From positions 33,012,774 to 33,076,773 of the forward strand of contig OY294049.1 in the NCBI GenBank assembly GCA_958510825.1: 64,000 nucleotides of DNA. Direction: 5' to 3'. Shown in pieces: positions 22,600-33,810 of the stretch; positions within the stretch are counted from its first letter, which is position 1, and each line of letters begins with the position of its first letter. This DNA is from Brachypterus glaber (lineage: Eukaryota > Arthropoda > Insecta > Coleoptera > Kateretidae). Below the pieces are notes generated by a model. It saw only the letters and a list, made by a program, of their open reading frames with translations. It was not told the DNA's origin and did no database searches. Made by a program: the position numbers and the translations under genes.

Positions 22600-22935
22600 C
22601 CCAACACAATGTGTTTAAGGTTTGGACTTTTCAATTTTTTTTGCTAAAAAATGCGATTTTTTAAGATTTTTGTTGTGTTTTTAAATTAAAATTAGATAAT
22701 TAGATTAAAGGTATAATTTAAGTTTTTTCATCATGAAATTAGAAATTTTTAAAAAATTGTTTGATTTTTTTAGATAAATTTTGACGAAATTACCCATTTT
22801 CAACCCTATTTTAAACCCAAAAAAAAAACATATAGTTAAATAGAGAATTTTATAAGCTGTGATGTATCACACGACCCCCTTTCCATTAAAAAAAATGTCC
22901 CCCCATGCCCCCTGTCCACATTTTAAGAGCTAAAA
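22600..22935 (+). repeat. Dispersed repeat with CCCCCTTTCCATT tail, copy 1
   Basis: The blocks TTGCTAAAAAATGCGA, AAAATTGTTTGATTTTTTTA, TACCCATTTTCAACC and CGACCCCCTTTCCATT recur, partly inverted and split, at 26685-26831 (minus) and 27249-27450 (plus). Confidence 0.65.
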
Positions 22936-23938
22936 ATATTAAATATATACAAAAAAAATAGTTTGTGTTGTTGTCTCATTTAAGTGTTCCAAATTTGAAG
23001 TCGATATCTCAATTCGTTCAAAAGTTAAGAGGGGGGGTGGCTTTTGGACCGCTCTTTATATTCATTTACAAAAATGGCGAAGGCGCACTTAAATATGAGG
23101 TTTACTGTTAAAAAGCAGACTAGTTTTTGGCACAAAATATATCTGACCATAACTTTTAAAGATTTGCATTAAAGCGTTGAAAAGTTATTATATGGTAAGT
23201 TTGTTATTTTTAGTCTAGTTCCTGAAAAATATTACTGCTTGGACCCCCTTCAAGGCTTGAAGTACAAGCCTTAAAAATTTAATTACTTATATAATTTAAG
23301 GCCCCATTGTACAGTTTACAATGTACACCCCTGCTTTTCAGTATATTTTTGTGTTATACCACCACAAAGCTGACATTGATCACATTTTAAAATGCGGGCT
23401 CATTTTATCCATAAAAAAAATAGGTATGATTTTCGAGATTTTTATCGGTTTTTATGTATGGGTGATACCTACAGATAATAGAATTAAAACAAATAATATA
23501 ATTAGATTTTTATATAAATATTTCACATTAACTATTTTATAACTAGAACGTAAAAAGCTCAAGGCATGAACTACGCTATGTCAGAAAAAAATTAGCACAA
23601 AATTAGCAAAAGAATTCTTAAATTAAAGTTTAGCCAAAACGGACGCACACGTATTTTTTTGTCATAGCAAAACATTCTTGTCTCTTATAATCACTTCAAA
23701 GTAAAAAAACATACTTTTATTTTTTTTTAAAAAGGATCATTATATACAGTACGTGCACATGAGATCTCCGCATAGTAACTTGCAATAGACCTATAAATAC
23801 GGCAACTGACTTACATGACGTCATACAATGAAGTCTTGCTGTCGCTACATGTCGTCCCAGTAACGTGTATAAGTCACAGCCCAGGGACGTAACATTACTG
23901 ACGTTATGATAACGTCAGAAATATGAAGGTGTAAACTA
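22936..23938. other. Unassigned stretch
   Basis: No gene was recognised. A segment near 23770-23930 has several ACGTCA/TGACGT words and CCCAG, reminiscent of the element at 31931, but no termini could be paired. Confidence 0.4.
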
Positions 23939-24011
23939 GGATTTTGCCCAAGAAAAATTAACCCACAAGGCTGTAGGCGGAGTGGGTTAATTTTAGAGAG
24001 GGCAATATTAT
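23939..24011. repeat. TTGCCC / GGTTAATTTT hairpin, third example
   Basis: ATTTTGCCCAAGAAAAATTAACCC, a GC-richer loop, then GGGTTAATTTTAGAGAGGGCAATA forms a hairpin like those inside the elements at 15436 and 56018. The flanks here are different. Confidence 0.65.
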
Positions 24012-25099
24012 AATATGATTCTATGACAGGATTTCATAAAAAATTTCTTGCCATTACTCCCTCCACATATCTACTCTTATTCAGTGAAAAGAATTTCTCC
24101 ACAGGCATAGAGAATCCATACTAATCCGATGATGTACATCAAATTAGCAGGCTAACTATAGTCGCTATAGAGACTGAACAGTAGGTACTGCTCAGTTTAT
24201 GTAATTCCAGAAAAAGACTTTATAAAGTCAGCAATCTTTAATCATCATCATATAAATTTTAAAACTTTGTTTAGTTGTCGCTTTCGACAGAGCGCGCAGA
24301 GAGTTGCAACTTTGTCATTTTATAATCCTATGGGGAGATCTTATTTACACGAACTGTATAATATTATATTATTAATTTATAGTGGACCTATAGGTACACC
24401 TAATATTGAATTGATTTATTATTTTTACACGCCCTGTATACTTATTATTATATTATTAAGAACCAATATTAAAAAAATATTTATGAATTGTATTAAATAA
24501 ATAATGTTCTATATTTTTGACACGTTTATTAATTAAAATATGTTGAAAAAGATGAAGTGTTCTTTTTTCTAAATTTGAAATGATTTTAATTGAAGAAACG
24601 TGATATTTTAAGTTAAAAGACGCCATCTTTTACAGGGTGATTTTTAACACTACAACTATAGGAGGAACTACGAGCAAATACTGTGGAGGAACCTAAGAAT
24701 TTGAAGGGGTAACTTAAGCATTGGGGTAATAATTTAAAATATGTTGTTGATTAATATGGATTATAGACTTTAAAAACTGCAAGCCTTTGGTAAATAAACT
24801 TTACACCACGATATTTTAAGAACGTTTTGACATATAGACTTAAAAGGTTGACCAAAGATTAGGATATTTTAGGACCCATTTGGATGTTTTTTTTTTAGTG
24901 TAGAATCACTTTTTTTTTATTTCAAAATACCTACATATCGCCTTGTCTACAGACATGTTTCAAAACATCGTGTCTCAATTTTTTTTTTGATTTTCAGGTA
25001 TGTTCTTTATACGCATCATAAGTATGACAATTTAACGCATTCAAATAATCTACAATGCATATATTTCTTATGTTTATTATTAACACTACTTAATCCACA
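24012..25099. other. Unassigned AT-rich stretch
   Basis: No gene was recognised. ACACG(A/C)(A/C)CTGTATA occurs twice (near 24348 and 24427), suggesting a small decayed repeat. Confidence 0.4.
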
Positions 25100-25131
25100 T
25101 ATAATTAATTTCTTCTACAAGGTAATCCCTT

Positions 25132-25331
25132 AGGGTTTTCTCGGAATTAACATAAACTTATTGCCCTTATTAATACTAATATACGTGCAAAAGCTCGTCG
25201 CTCTAGCTTAAAGGGTACCAGAGTTATTAATTAAAAACTTTATTTTTATTACAATTTTAAGTAATAAATATATTATTATAGACTCACCTCTTAAGTTTTA
25301 GCATGGCAGTTATTGATCACCCTGTATATAT
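25132..25331 (-). mobile_element. Partial TACAGGGTGATCC fold-back element
   Basis: This fragment matches one end of the elements at 30809 and 51763 (CTTATTGCCCTTATTAATAC, GCTCTAGCTTAAAG, CACCTCTTAA, GATCACCCTGTATA) but lacks the other half. Confidence 0.75.
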
Positions 25332-26684
25332 ATAATATTATAGCATTGTTAAACTAAAATCCCTTTTTTATATAAAAATATTCTTTATAAAATTTGTATG
25401 CTTAGAAAATCACACCCTGTAGTACACCTACAGCATACCAGATTATCATTACAGCTCTAAAATCAGCATAACATAGATTCAGAGAACCCAAATTCCGAGA
25501 AAAACGATTGTATTTCCTAAGCCCATGTGTATTTTAAAGTTTTAAGCCACTCCCCCTATTTCAATTCTGTTTGAGTAGGTCATGATTCAAAGCCTATTTC
25601 TCTACGATCTAACGGGACAAACCGGGTTAATTTTAATTCTATGTTGATTGAAGCTCTCTATAGTTATTAATTTACAGTTAGATCTATCCCACGGTTGAGA
25701 ATGTGGAGCAAATGGGTCGACCATAAGAAATGTTTACCCCTTAGGGTGGGATTGGTCTTTTATTGATCCAAGTTGCACTTGACACGATATATTTTGAATC
25801 ATCAGAATGTCAACTATTTCAATTTATTATAAACATACCAATTGAATAAGTAGTAGCAACCTAATTCATGTAGTTCTTAAGTACTACCTATGTATGTTTA
25901 GTTACACACGATACACTCTTATTTAAATAAATTAATTCTAATTTAAACTTGAAATGTAAACACAACTTCACTTAAGTTAATATATCTAAAGATTTATTTG
26001 TTTTTTTTTTCAACTAAACATTAAAAAAAATACTTTTTTACTTGCATAGGTATTTGAAAAATGTTTATTATTATTATTTACTAATAATCATGTTCTTTGC
26101 TTACGAATCATATATTGCCCTTATTCACCGACAAATTACTTAAGTCTAGTTGCACTTAAATTAAAATATATAAGCACGATAAGTGTTATAAACATCACAA
26201 AAATTAAATAACTTACCTATGGATGAGGAATAATGGACCAACAAAAAAAACTATAACATTCTGTGTGTCACGACTGTCGTTTGCACAAACTATGAAGGTC
26301 TAGGATTTAAGTATATATTTTTCTACCCTCAGATCTACCCTACCCCAGGCATAGTTGGCTAAGGGTTGGCCTTGTGCATTCATCCCCCTCTTTCCACCTC
26401 ACCTCTGTAATTCTAGGAAAGTTTTTGGCAATTTCGGCATTTTCCTATGTTGGTCGAAAATTAAGTAATCTCCAAGTAATGGTTTTTATTTGATATGAGC
26501 ATTTAATAAGGAGCCGATTTTATGTTATTATACAAGCTTAAACAATCATCATTAATAATTATATTAATTAAAAATTGATTCAAATTGAAAATTCTGCTAT
26601 TTTTTTGGAAAGATTCATCAGAAGTAAATTAAATTAGCCGTGCAAAAATTACTAAATACATTTTTTAATGATTTTTACTTCCCC
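25332..26684. other. Unassigned AT-rich stretch
   Basis: No gene or repeat pair was recognised. Confidence 0.4.
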
Positions 26685-27450
26685 AGCTCTTAAAATGTGG
26701 ACAGGAGGACATGGGGAGACTTTGTTTTAAATGGAAAGGGGGGTCGTGCGATACATTATTTTAAATCTTATAAAATTCTCAATTTAACTTTTTTTAGATT
26801 TTAATTTCTCATTTTTTTTTGCTAAAACATGCGAATGGAGATTTCTCCCGTTAGATTAGACAGGGACAAAAGTTCTACCCAAAAAGGATAGAAGACATAC
26901 ATACACTCCCACTTCCACCCAACCAAACAAATTCTGTATTTGTTCTTTGTTGAACAAATACAATATTTACTTGGCCGGGCGAAAAGTGTTACTATATTAT
27001 TTTTAAAAAAGAAATTACTGGCGCCATCTAAATTTTAGTAGAATTGTCTTATTCTACAGATTCACATTAGCTATGTTCGTTCGTGCCGCTCACTGCTACA
27101 CTTTCCGGCCAACCAAATAAATACTGTATTTGTTGTATGAAAAACAAATACAGTATTTATTTGGTTAGCTGGAAAGTGTAGCACAAATGAGATAGAGATA
27201 GGGTAGACGTCTTTTGTTTCATAATTCTAGTTGTAGAGAGCTCCATTTAAGGTTTTTTTTTGTAATTTTTTATGTTTATCAATTAAAATTAGTTTAAAAG
27301 TATAATTTACGTTTTTGCAACATAAAATAATTAATTTTTCAAAAATTGTTTGATTTTTTTAAAGAAATTTTTGTCGAAAATACCCATTTTCAACCTTATT
27401 TCAAACCCCCATAAAAATGTTTAAAAAAATACAAAATATATTGTTAAATA
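26685..27450. repeat. Dispersed repeat (22.6-kb family), interrupted by a nested element
   Basis: The left part, 26685-26831, matches 22640-22930 in reverse. The right part, 27249-27450, matches it in direct orientation. The element at 26832-27247 sits between them. Confidence 0.55.
26832..27247 (-). mobile_element. AATGGAG element with two internal hairpins, copy 1
   Basis: This roughly 415-bp element has short inverted tips around AATGGAG and is closely repeated in inverse orientation at 50792-51190. It holds two A/T-rich hairpins of the form CCAACCAAATAAATACTGTA ... TACAGTATTTATTTGGTT, separated by a conserved block GGCGCCATCTAAATTTTAG. Confidence 0.8.
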
Positions 27451-27719
27451 GAATTGAATTATATACTAATAATTTACAGTATAGATTCATTGTTCTGTTA
27501 AAACACTGACTATTTGTTTATTTAGAATATTTTTTTGTAGATTTTATGGAAATTTTATGGTAGCTTTGCAAAACAATTTTTAATTCCATAGTTTAGGGTC
27601 CATTTAACATATTCGAACATGTGATTCTCATTTTGTCAAGTGGTATGGTACGAACTACCGAAAAGAATTTAGATTTTAAATTTTAGAAAAACATTGTCTT
27701 TGAAGATGAGAAAATTATA

Positions 27720-28251
27720 CCGACACTTAAAAATAATATAGTTGCCTTAACCAGAAAAATAGTAGATAAAACAACTATTTTCTGTTAGTAAAACTAGAAT
27801 TCTGTATATTGCAACCAAATAGTTATTTAAGGTAACAAATATGTAGTTACACTATAAAATGATATGGTGACGTCAACCAAACCAGTAGTTAAATACGTAA
27901 AAATAATTTTTCTGGTTGCTTTAACCAGAAATCTGGCAAGGGCAACAAGACAAATTGCTGTGCTTAACAGATCCTTTAAATATAAGTTGCCGTGTTGGTG
28001 CCCTTATCAGATTTTTGGTTGCAGCAACCAAAAAAATTACTGTCCCATGTTTTACTATTTTTTACATTTTTTACATATTTTTACTATTGGTTGAGTCAAC
28101 AAAATATTTTTTTTGTTAGATTCGGAACTCTGTTTGTAATATTTATCTAGCTGCTTTATCCATATTTTTATAATTGTTAATAATTTTACTATTTTTCTGG
28201 TTGCTGCAACCAGAAATCTTGTAAGGGCAACAAGACAAATTGTACTACTTA
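27720..28251 (+). repeat. CTGGTTGC motif-array repeat, copy 1
   Basis: The stretch holds repeated GCAACCAGAAATCT, GGCAACAAGACAAATTG and the palindrome GGTTGCAGCAACC. The same words recur at 28566-28800, 31640-31915 and 47780-48282. Boundaries are unclear. No protein is encoded; the short open frames here are by-products. Confidence 0.65.
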
Positions 28252-28259
28252 GTAGATCC

Positions 28260-28557
28260 CATCGAACTAACAACTCTTCTCTCTAGAATACGCATTCCGT
28301 TAATATAAAGTATCGCCAACATCTCGGTAGAATACGAATTCCGTTAATATAAAGTATCGCCAACATCTCGGTTTGTTTCTAAACAAATAGTAGGTATATT
28401 CAGGTCTGAACAATAACAATTACCAGTAACTGTTATTGTTGTCTCTGTTGGAACAAAGCTGTGCGAGTAAGACAGACAAATGTATATGTTGGCTACGTTT
28501 TTGTCAGTTTTTACAAATGAAATGCCTATTCTAGAGAGAAGAGTTATTAGTTCGTTG
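28260..28557. mobile_element. hAT-like non-autonomous element (298 bp)
   Basis: Termini CATCGAACTAACAACTC and the complement of CAACGAACTAATAACTC are inverted repeats running through CTCTTCTCTCTAGAATA. GTAGATCC flanks both sides (28252-28259 and 28558-28565), an 8-bp duplication, and the host is a CTGGTTGC repeat. CA tips with 8-bp duplications fit hAT elements. Inside, a 45-bp unit starting AGAATACG(C/A)ATTCCGTTAA is tandemly duplicated at 28286-28373. A related end lies at 58090-58238. Confidence 0.75.
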
Positions 28558-28565
28558 GTAGATCC

Positions 28566-28800
28566 TAACAAATGTAAGTTTCTTTTCTGGTAATCACAAC
28601 AGGCCGTGACATAGTCCTTATCACATTTTTGGTTAAAGCCAAAAAAATAATTGTGCCATATTTTACTATTTTATGGCAAATAGGTTGTTTTTTTCTGTAT
28701 AGTATACCCTTAAAGCTACAGCTAATACAACCATAAACGCTACAACTAAATATTAATTTTTAGTTGGTACATCTACAAAAATCTTGTAGATAAATCGGAA
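28566..28800 (+). repeat. CTGGTTGC motif-array repeat, remainder after the hAT-like insertion
   Basis: The sequence resumes after the hAT-like element with TTCTTTTCTGGTAATCACAA and GTTAAAGCC words, continuing the interrupted repeat. Confidence 0.5.
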
Positions 28801-28878
28801 ACTCTGGTTGTAATCATTTATGTAGCTTTTATCCACATTTTTATAATTGTTATATATTTTTATATATTTACATATTTA

Positions 28879-29303
28879 CACGGAAAAAAAAAATTATAGC
28901 TAGGAGCGCTATAACACACATACCAAGCAAATTATAATCGCTTATTATATAAATACAAGGCTTTCTCTTACAATTATGGCAGTCAGTGTAAAAATTTATA
29001 TGAAATACTTTAATTGTTTAGTGAATAATAAAATATAACAAATAGTATGGCATTTATAGCTTAAATAGATTTAATTATTGTCCGTGCTAATAATTTTTAT
29101 AATATAATAAAATTTCTGTAAATTTATAATAGTGCCTGTAATAAATATAATCGTGTCTGTAATATATATAATCGTTTCCAATTTATTTTTAACATTATTA
29201 GTTATTGTGTCCCTTATAATCTATAGCTTAAATCACTATAATTTGCCACTGTTACCAAATATCTTATAATGTATAGCGCAGAGCCCACTAATTTCTTTCC
29301 GTG
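28879..29303. mobile_element. CACGGAAAAAAA element with TTATAAT motif array
   Basis: This 425-bp element runs from CACGGAAAAAAAAA to TTTCTTTCCGTG with TA on both flanks. Its interior repeats TTATAAT, ATTATAG and TATAATCG many times. Confidence 0.85.
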
Positions 29304-29712
29304 TATTTATAGTCAATACAATTCTCATTTTTTAGGCCATTAGAACATATCAAAAGACACGAGTCCTTGTTTCAAGGAATCTTTTTTTTTCTGTGTAACA
29401 CTTCTGGATGTACAGGCCATTTGAAACACATACTTAGTTGGCGCTTGGCTCAGTTTTTAGTGCTGTAATAAAGTAAATAGGTAATTTAATAATTATTTAA
29501 AACAAGTGAAAGTGTTTTTAATTTTTTCTTATTACACTACCTAGACATAATAGTGCATATTTAGCTTGTAGGTACATACACCCATATAAATTATAATTTA
29601 TCAGTAATTATATTTTAAATTATTAATTTATTAATATATACCACTTTAAGCTATGCTACTGCAATTTGTCTTATATAAAACATACATGATGTTCCGGGCA
29701 GCATATAATTAA
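29304..29712. other. Unassigned AT-rich stretch
   Basis: No gene or repeat partner was recognised. Confidence 0.4.
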
Positions 29713-30071
29713 TATAAAATAAATAAATTGTATATTGTCAATACCAATGTATATTGTTGGAAAAAATTATTTTAGATTGTTGCCTGATGCATTTCGAAGT
29801 TTTCTATACAAATAACTTCATCTTCGGAGGCTTAAGACATGTCACAAAAATGGTGTGTTAAAATATAAAAACATACATAATCAAATTAATATTTTTCTTT
29901 TTGATTATGTATGTTTTTATATTTTAACACACCATTTTTGTGACATGTCTTAAGCCTCCGAAGATGAAGTTATTTGTATAGAAAACTTCGAAATGCATCA
30001 GGCAACAATCTAAAATAATTTTTTCCAACAATATACATTGGTATTGACAATATACAATTTATTTATTTTAT
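29713..30071. mobile_element. Near-perfect palindrome, about 170-bp arms
   Basis: The arms are almost identical reverse complements around a loop of about 20 bases near 29882-29902. Each holds GAAGATGAAGTTATTTGTAT and CCTGATGCATTTCGAAGTTT (or complement). With so few differences it is likely young or maintained by gene conversion. An RNA across it would fold into a long hairpin. Confidence 0.9.
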
Positions 30072-30138
30072 TATAATAATACCAATAATATCAGGATGAA
30101 ACCAACTCGTGAATATAATTAATAAATCTTTAAATAAT

Positions 30139-30144
30139 ATAATA

Positions 30145-30172
<28 letters not shown>
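30139..30172 (+). repeat. AAT microsatellite
   Basis: A run of about ten AAT units lies just right of the palindrome. Confidence 0.85.
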
Positions 30173-30175
<3 letters not shown>

Positions 30176-30394
30176 ATAATCATCAAATATTAGGTTAAAA
30201 AATTTAATTTCAAAAAAGGACCAACAATTTTCTTTTCTTCGTATGGACCCTGACTTCTTATCTGCAGATGTAGTATATTATAAAGATCTCAGGAGAATCG
30301 TTTTGGCGAGGTTTTTGATGAATTTGAATCTGGTTTGAGGTGCCATCTTTGCACATTTATGCACATTGAAGGCAATGAAAATCAAATAAAACTA

Positions 30395-30625
30395 CACTGA
30401 AAAAAGAGGCCACCAGATCAATACCCGCTGAGAAAAATAACTTCCTATGAACGTTGTATGAAAGTAAAAAAAAAACTGTAACGTTGGTGAAAAAGTTGAA
30501 CTAACTTCCTATGAAAGTGCATAGAACAGTAAATGTCCTACCTACAAAACGTTAGTAAATAACGCTATTTTCTGACGTCGTTTAGACGTTAAATGGAAGT
30601 TCCATTTAACTTCCATTTAATTTTT
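30395..30625 (+). mobile_element. CACTGAAAAAAG element with AACTTCC(A/T) array (right end unresolved)
   Basis: It begins CACTGAAAAAAGAGG after TA. AACTTCCTATGAA occurs twice and AACTTCCATTTAA-like words follow, with AACGTT words between. No matching right end was found. Confidence 0.5.
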
Positions 30626-30629
30626 CAAT

Positions 30630-30793
30630 ATGTTATTTTAAATAAAAAACATTTTTATACAAAAAAAAAAACACCAAACAGACGCCAAACCAACGTTAAC
30701 GTAACCCAAGGCCCCCTCATTAAAAAAAAAAGCCCAAACCAAGAAAAAACCAAAACAAACTCTTGCACAGAGAGCTGCATTTAGGCGCTTGTT
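30630..30793 (+). mobile_element. Dispersed repeat paired with 49.4 kb
   Basis: The segment including ACCAACGTTAACGTAA and CAAGGCCCCCTCATT is closely repeated in inverse orientation at 49441-49611. The open frame across it is not a gene. Confidence 0.75.
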
Positions 30794-30808
30794 TTATTTA
30801 TAGTTAAA

Positions 30809-31539
30809 TACAGGGTGATCCATAATGCCAAAATTTAAGAGGTGATTCTAGATCCAAAAATATAAAAAAAGTTCCTATAAAGGTTGGTCCGGAAATGAGC
30901 CCTAAGGGATCTAGGGCCCTTTAAAATTGTAATAAAAATAAGGTTTTTAATTAATAACTCGGGTACCGTTTAAGCTAGAGCGGCGAGCTTTTGCATGTAT
31001 ACTAGTATTAATAAGGGCAATAAGTTTATGTTAATTTATTTTTTTAATTTATCCAGAGGCGTGCCCAGACGGATAAAATATATGAGGCTTAAAACATTTT
31101 TGCCCCAAACTTTTCTATGTGTATGTTTTTTGGATTTGTTGTAAAAATATAGATTTCTAGAGTAAAAATACATATAAAATATCATATAGTGTAACACTGT
31201 AGGAGCAACCGTTATCAAAAAAAAATGCAATTAAGAGGAAGTAACATTTTATGCCACCAAAAACGTTACTTTTTAAAAGGCTATTACTCCTTTAATATTA
31301 AATTTAGGTGTTTTGGTGTATAATACTTTTTTGCTCAGTTTTAAATGAAGAATCACCCTGCAGCATTAAAATTTTATTGGTGCTTTTTTTTGTTCCCCAT
31401 TCAATACGTCATCTTCGAAGGGCCGTAGCTCCCTTAGGGCGCATTTCTGGACCAACCTTTATAGAAACTTTTTTTCATATTTTTGGATGTAGAATCACCT
31501 CTTAAATTTCGGTACGCGAGTTCTGGAACAGGCTGTATA
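30809..31539 (+). mobile_element. TACAGGGTGATCC fold-back element, copy 1 (731 bp)
   Basis: Inverted termini of about 110 bp start TATACAGG(G/C)TG and TATACAGCCTG and share AAGAGGTGATTCTA, ATCCAAAAATAT and GGTTGGTCC. An almost identical copy lies inverted at 51763-52500. Partial copies lie at 25132 and at the window end. Short open frames in it mirror those in the 51.8-kb copy and lack protein features. Confidence 0.88.
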
Positions 31540-31639
31540 AACTATAGTTTCAAAGGAAATATTGAGATCATAAATAATTATATGGTCCTTATTAAACCCT
31601 TTTTAACTTCTAAACCAATATTTATACCTACAGAATGGA

Positions 31640-31915
31640 CCGAAATATTTTGGGAAGAAATTAAGAATATTCCGTGCACTAAAAACACGACCTGTTTGGA
31701 CTTTGGACCAGATCAATAGCTAAATACGGAAGAACTATTTTTATGGTTGCTTCAACCAGAAATCTGATAGGGGGCAACAACACAGCTTGTTATCAGAAAC
31801 ACAGAAACAAAGATTTTGAGGATCTGGTAAGCACAACAATTTGTCTTGTTGACCTTACCAGACTTCGGGTTGCTCCTATTTATCTGGTTGCCCCAACCAG
31901 ATTTTTTTTTCAGTT
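31640..31915 (+). repeat. CTGGTTGC motif-array repeat, copy 2
   Basis: It contains GGTTGCTTCAACCAGAAATC, CAACAATTTGTCTTGTTG and CTGGTTGCCCCAACCAGA, ending in a T run and CAGT. That end resembles the CACTGAAAAA class of termini. Confidence 0.65.
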
Positions 31916-31930
31916 AAAGGATACATAGTT

Positions 31931-32369
31931 CCCAGTCCGCAGACGCACGTCAAAATGAGGTCAAAATCTGGTGATTACTGGTCAATGGACGTCAGTCGAC
32001 CAATGACCGACGACATTTTGACGTCAGTTAATTGACGAATTTTTAACGTCATTTAATCACGTCATATTCGCGACTTTTCTTGGTGATATATTATATTTTT
32101 ATTATTTTTACTAAAAAACATTGTTATTATAGTGTATTTGGTCAATATATACACTTACACAATAATAGTCAGTGGTTTTAATTGAAAGTGGATTTCTGGT
32201 AAATAAGACGTGAAATTCACATTATAATACTTAGCATTTCATGACGTAAAAATGACGTCAGATATATCACTTCATCGGTCTGTGACATTAGGAGGCCATT
32301 TTCACGTCATATCTGGAGATAATAATAACCAGATTATGATGTCATTTTGACGAGATTCTGTGAACTGGG
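31931..32369. mobile_element. CCCAGT element with ACGTCA motif array
   Basis: This 439-bp element has inverted termini CCCAGT(C/T)C(G/A)CAGA-like and TT on both flanks. ACGTCA or TGACGT occurs at least eight times on both strands. No coding content. Confidence 0.88.
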
Positions 32370-32408
32370 TTCATACCTACATAGGAATAGTTATTTATAA
32401 CTATACTC

Positions 32409-32590
32409 CACTGCAAAAAAAAATTTAGGCTTATAAAGTTTAATTTAACCATACCATGGTTGAATTAACCCTAGCCTATATTTATATGCCCGCAACTATA
32501 TGGTATAGTTGCAAATATAGGAACATATGCTATGGCCAACCATGGTATATAGTTAAATTAGAATTATTATATGATTAAATCAAGCATAAG
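32409..32590 (+). mobile_element. CACTGCAAAAAA element with ACCATGG/CTATATT words
   Basis: It begins CACTGCAAAAAAAAATTTAG and holds repeated ACCATGGT, AACTATATGGTATAGTTGC and CTATATTTATA words. The right end is unresolved. Confidence 0.5.
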
Positions 32591-33284
32591 ATATTGTTAA
32601 AATATCGAGATGTTTGCCCCAATCTACCATACCATCATAAAACATATACTGTTACTTATTTAACAAGGTTCTATTTAATTAAAATTAATATTTTACAAGT
32701 ACAGCATAGGTATTTAAAACCCAATAGTATTGGGCCAATATATTTTACGACTGACTATTGTACTTACTTCAAATAGAATCTAGGTACTTTTAAGAGAGTA
32801 TTATTCTGAACAGGTGTGTACCTTAAAAATAACGAACAAAAAAAAAATTCAACCTGTCCTATTGTTAATATAGATTTATGGATTATTAAAAATTTTCATA
32901 AATTAAAATAGAAACCGATGTATGGAAAACAATCCAGGATAAGTTGACTCTATGAATGAAGTTTTTTCTAGGAATGATATTTTTCGCGAAAAGCTACCAT
33001 AAAATAACATTACTGTAGTATTATACTATAAAATTCCTTTTTCAAGTTAGAGTGCTCTTCTGGCACCTGCGCTGCTTTTGAAAGATTTAGAGCAGTCTTG
33101 TATTATGCAATTTTGGTGATTTGATCGGTTAACTTCATCTTGTAAAACTAGCTTTAGAGCAGGAAACAGGCAAGCAAGAAACGTATTGGAGTTTGAATGC
33201 GTAGGTAAAAGATAATCACCATTAGAATTAGAAAGAAGAAATTAGAAAAAAGCGTAAATTAATTTGCTGGAGGCGTATAGGGAT
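32591..33284. other. Unassigned AT-rich stretch
   Basis: No gene or repeat partner was recognised. Confidence 0.4.
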
Positions 33285-33810
33285 CCTTCCCCTCGTAGAA
33301 CTTGATTTCTTCTGAAATTCAATCGGATTATTCGTTCTTGAGTTATCGTGTCCACAAAAATCGTGACATCGGACGGACAGACAGACAGACAGACGCCATT
33401 AAAAAAAAAAGTTTGGACTTTTTTTTCATGAAACAAATTTATATCCAAGAATTGTTTTTCTACACTGTTAAAACAGTTTATTTGTGTCAACTAAATATTT
33501 GGTTGGATATGGCCAATTAAATTATTTGTTTGTGACAAATAAATTTTATTTCTGTCAAATAAACTATTTTATTCCCATTAATAAATCATTTTGAAATTAA
33601 AAAAATTGTTTACATGAATTAAATACTTATTTGACTCAAGTAAAATTTGTTACTCACAACCAAATAATTTAATTATCCAAATAAATCCTTTTTATCAGTG
33701 TAGGAAGATTTTTGAAAGTTTTCGAAAATTCGAAACTACTGTATACGCCTATGATACTATTCTAGCTTCGATTCTAGCCCAGGCGCTGCAGCGCGCTGTG
33801 AGTAGTATAA
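33285..33810 (+). repeat. GGACGGACAGACAG repeat, interrupted, copy 1
   Basis: CCTCGTAGAACTTGATTT, TTCTTGAGTTATCGTGT, ATCGTGACATCGGACGGACA with (GACA)n, then AAATTCGAAACTAC and ATACTATTCTAGCT match 62990-63195. The element at 33463-33700 is inserted near its middle. Such GACAG tracts often close non-LTR or other insect repeats; the class was not established. Confidence 0.7.
33463..33700 (+). mobile_element. CACTG(A/T)TAAAACAG element, complete copy (CAAATAA family)
   Basis: This 238-bp copy has TA on both flanks and is collinear with 21052-21289. It interrupts the GGACGGACAGACAG repeat, so it inserted later. Confidence 0.9.

Noticed and set aside
31308..31505. Open frame also present at 51810-51992
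   Set aside because: Both lie in copies of the same fold-back element, differ by frameshift at their ends, and have no protein features.
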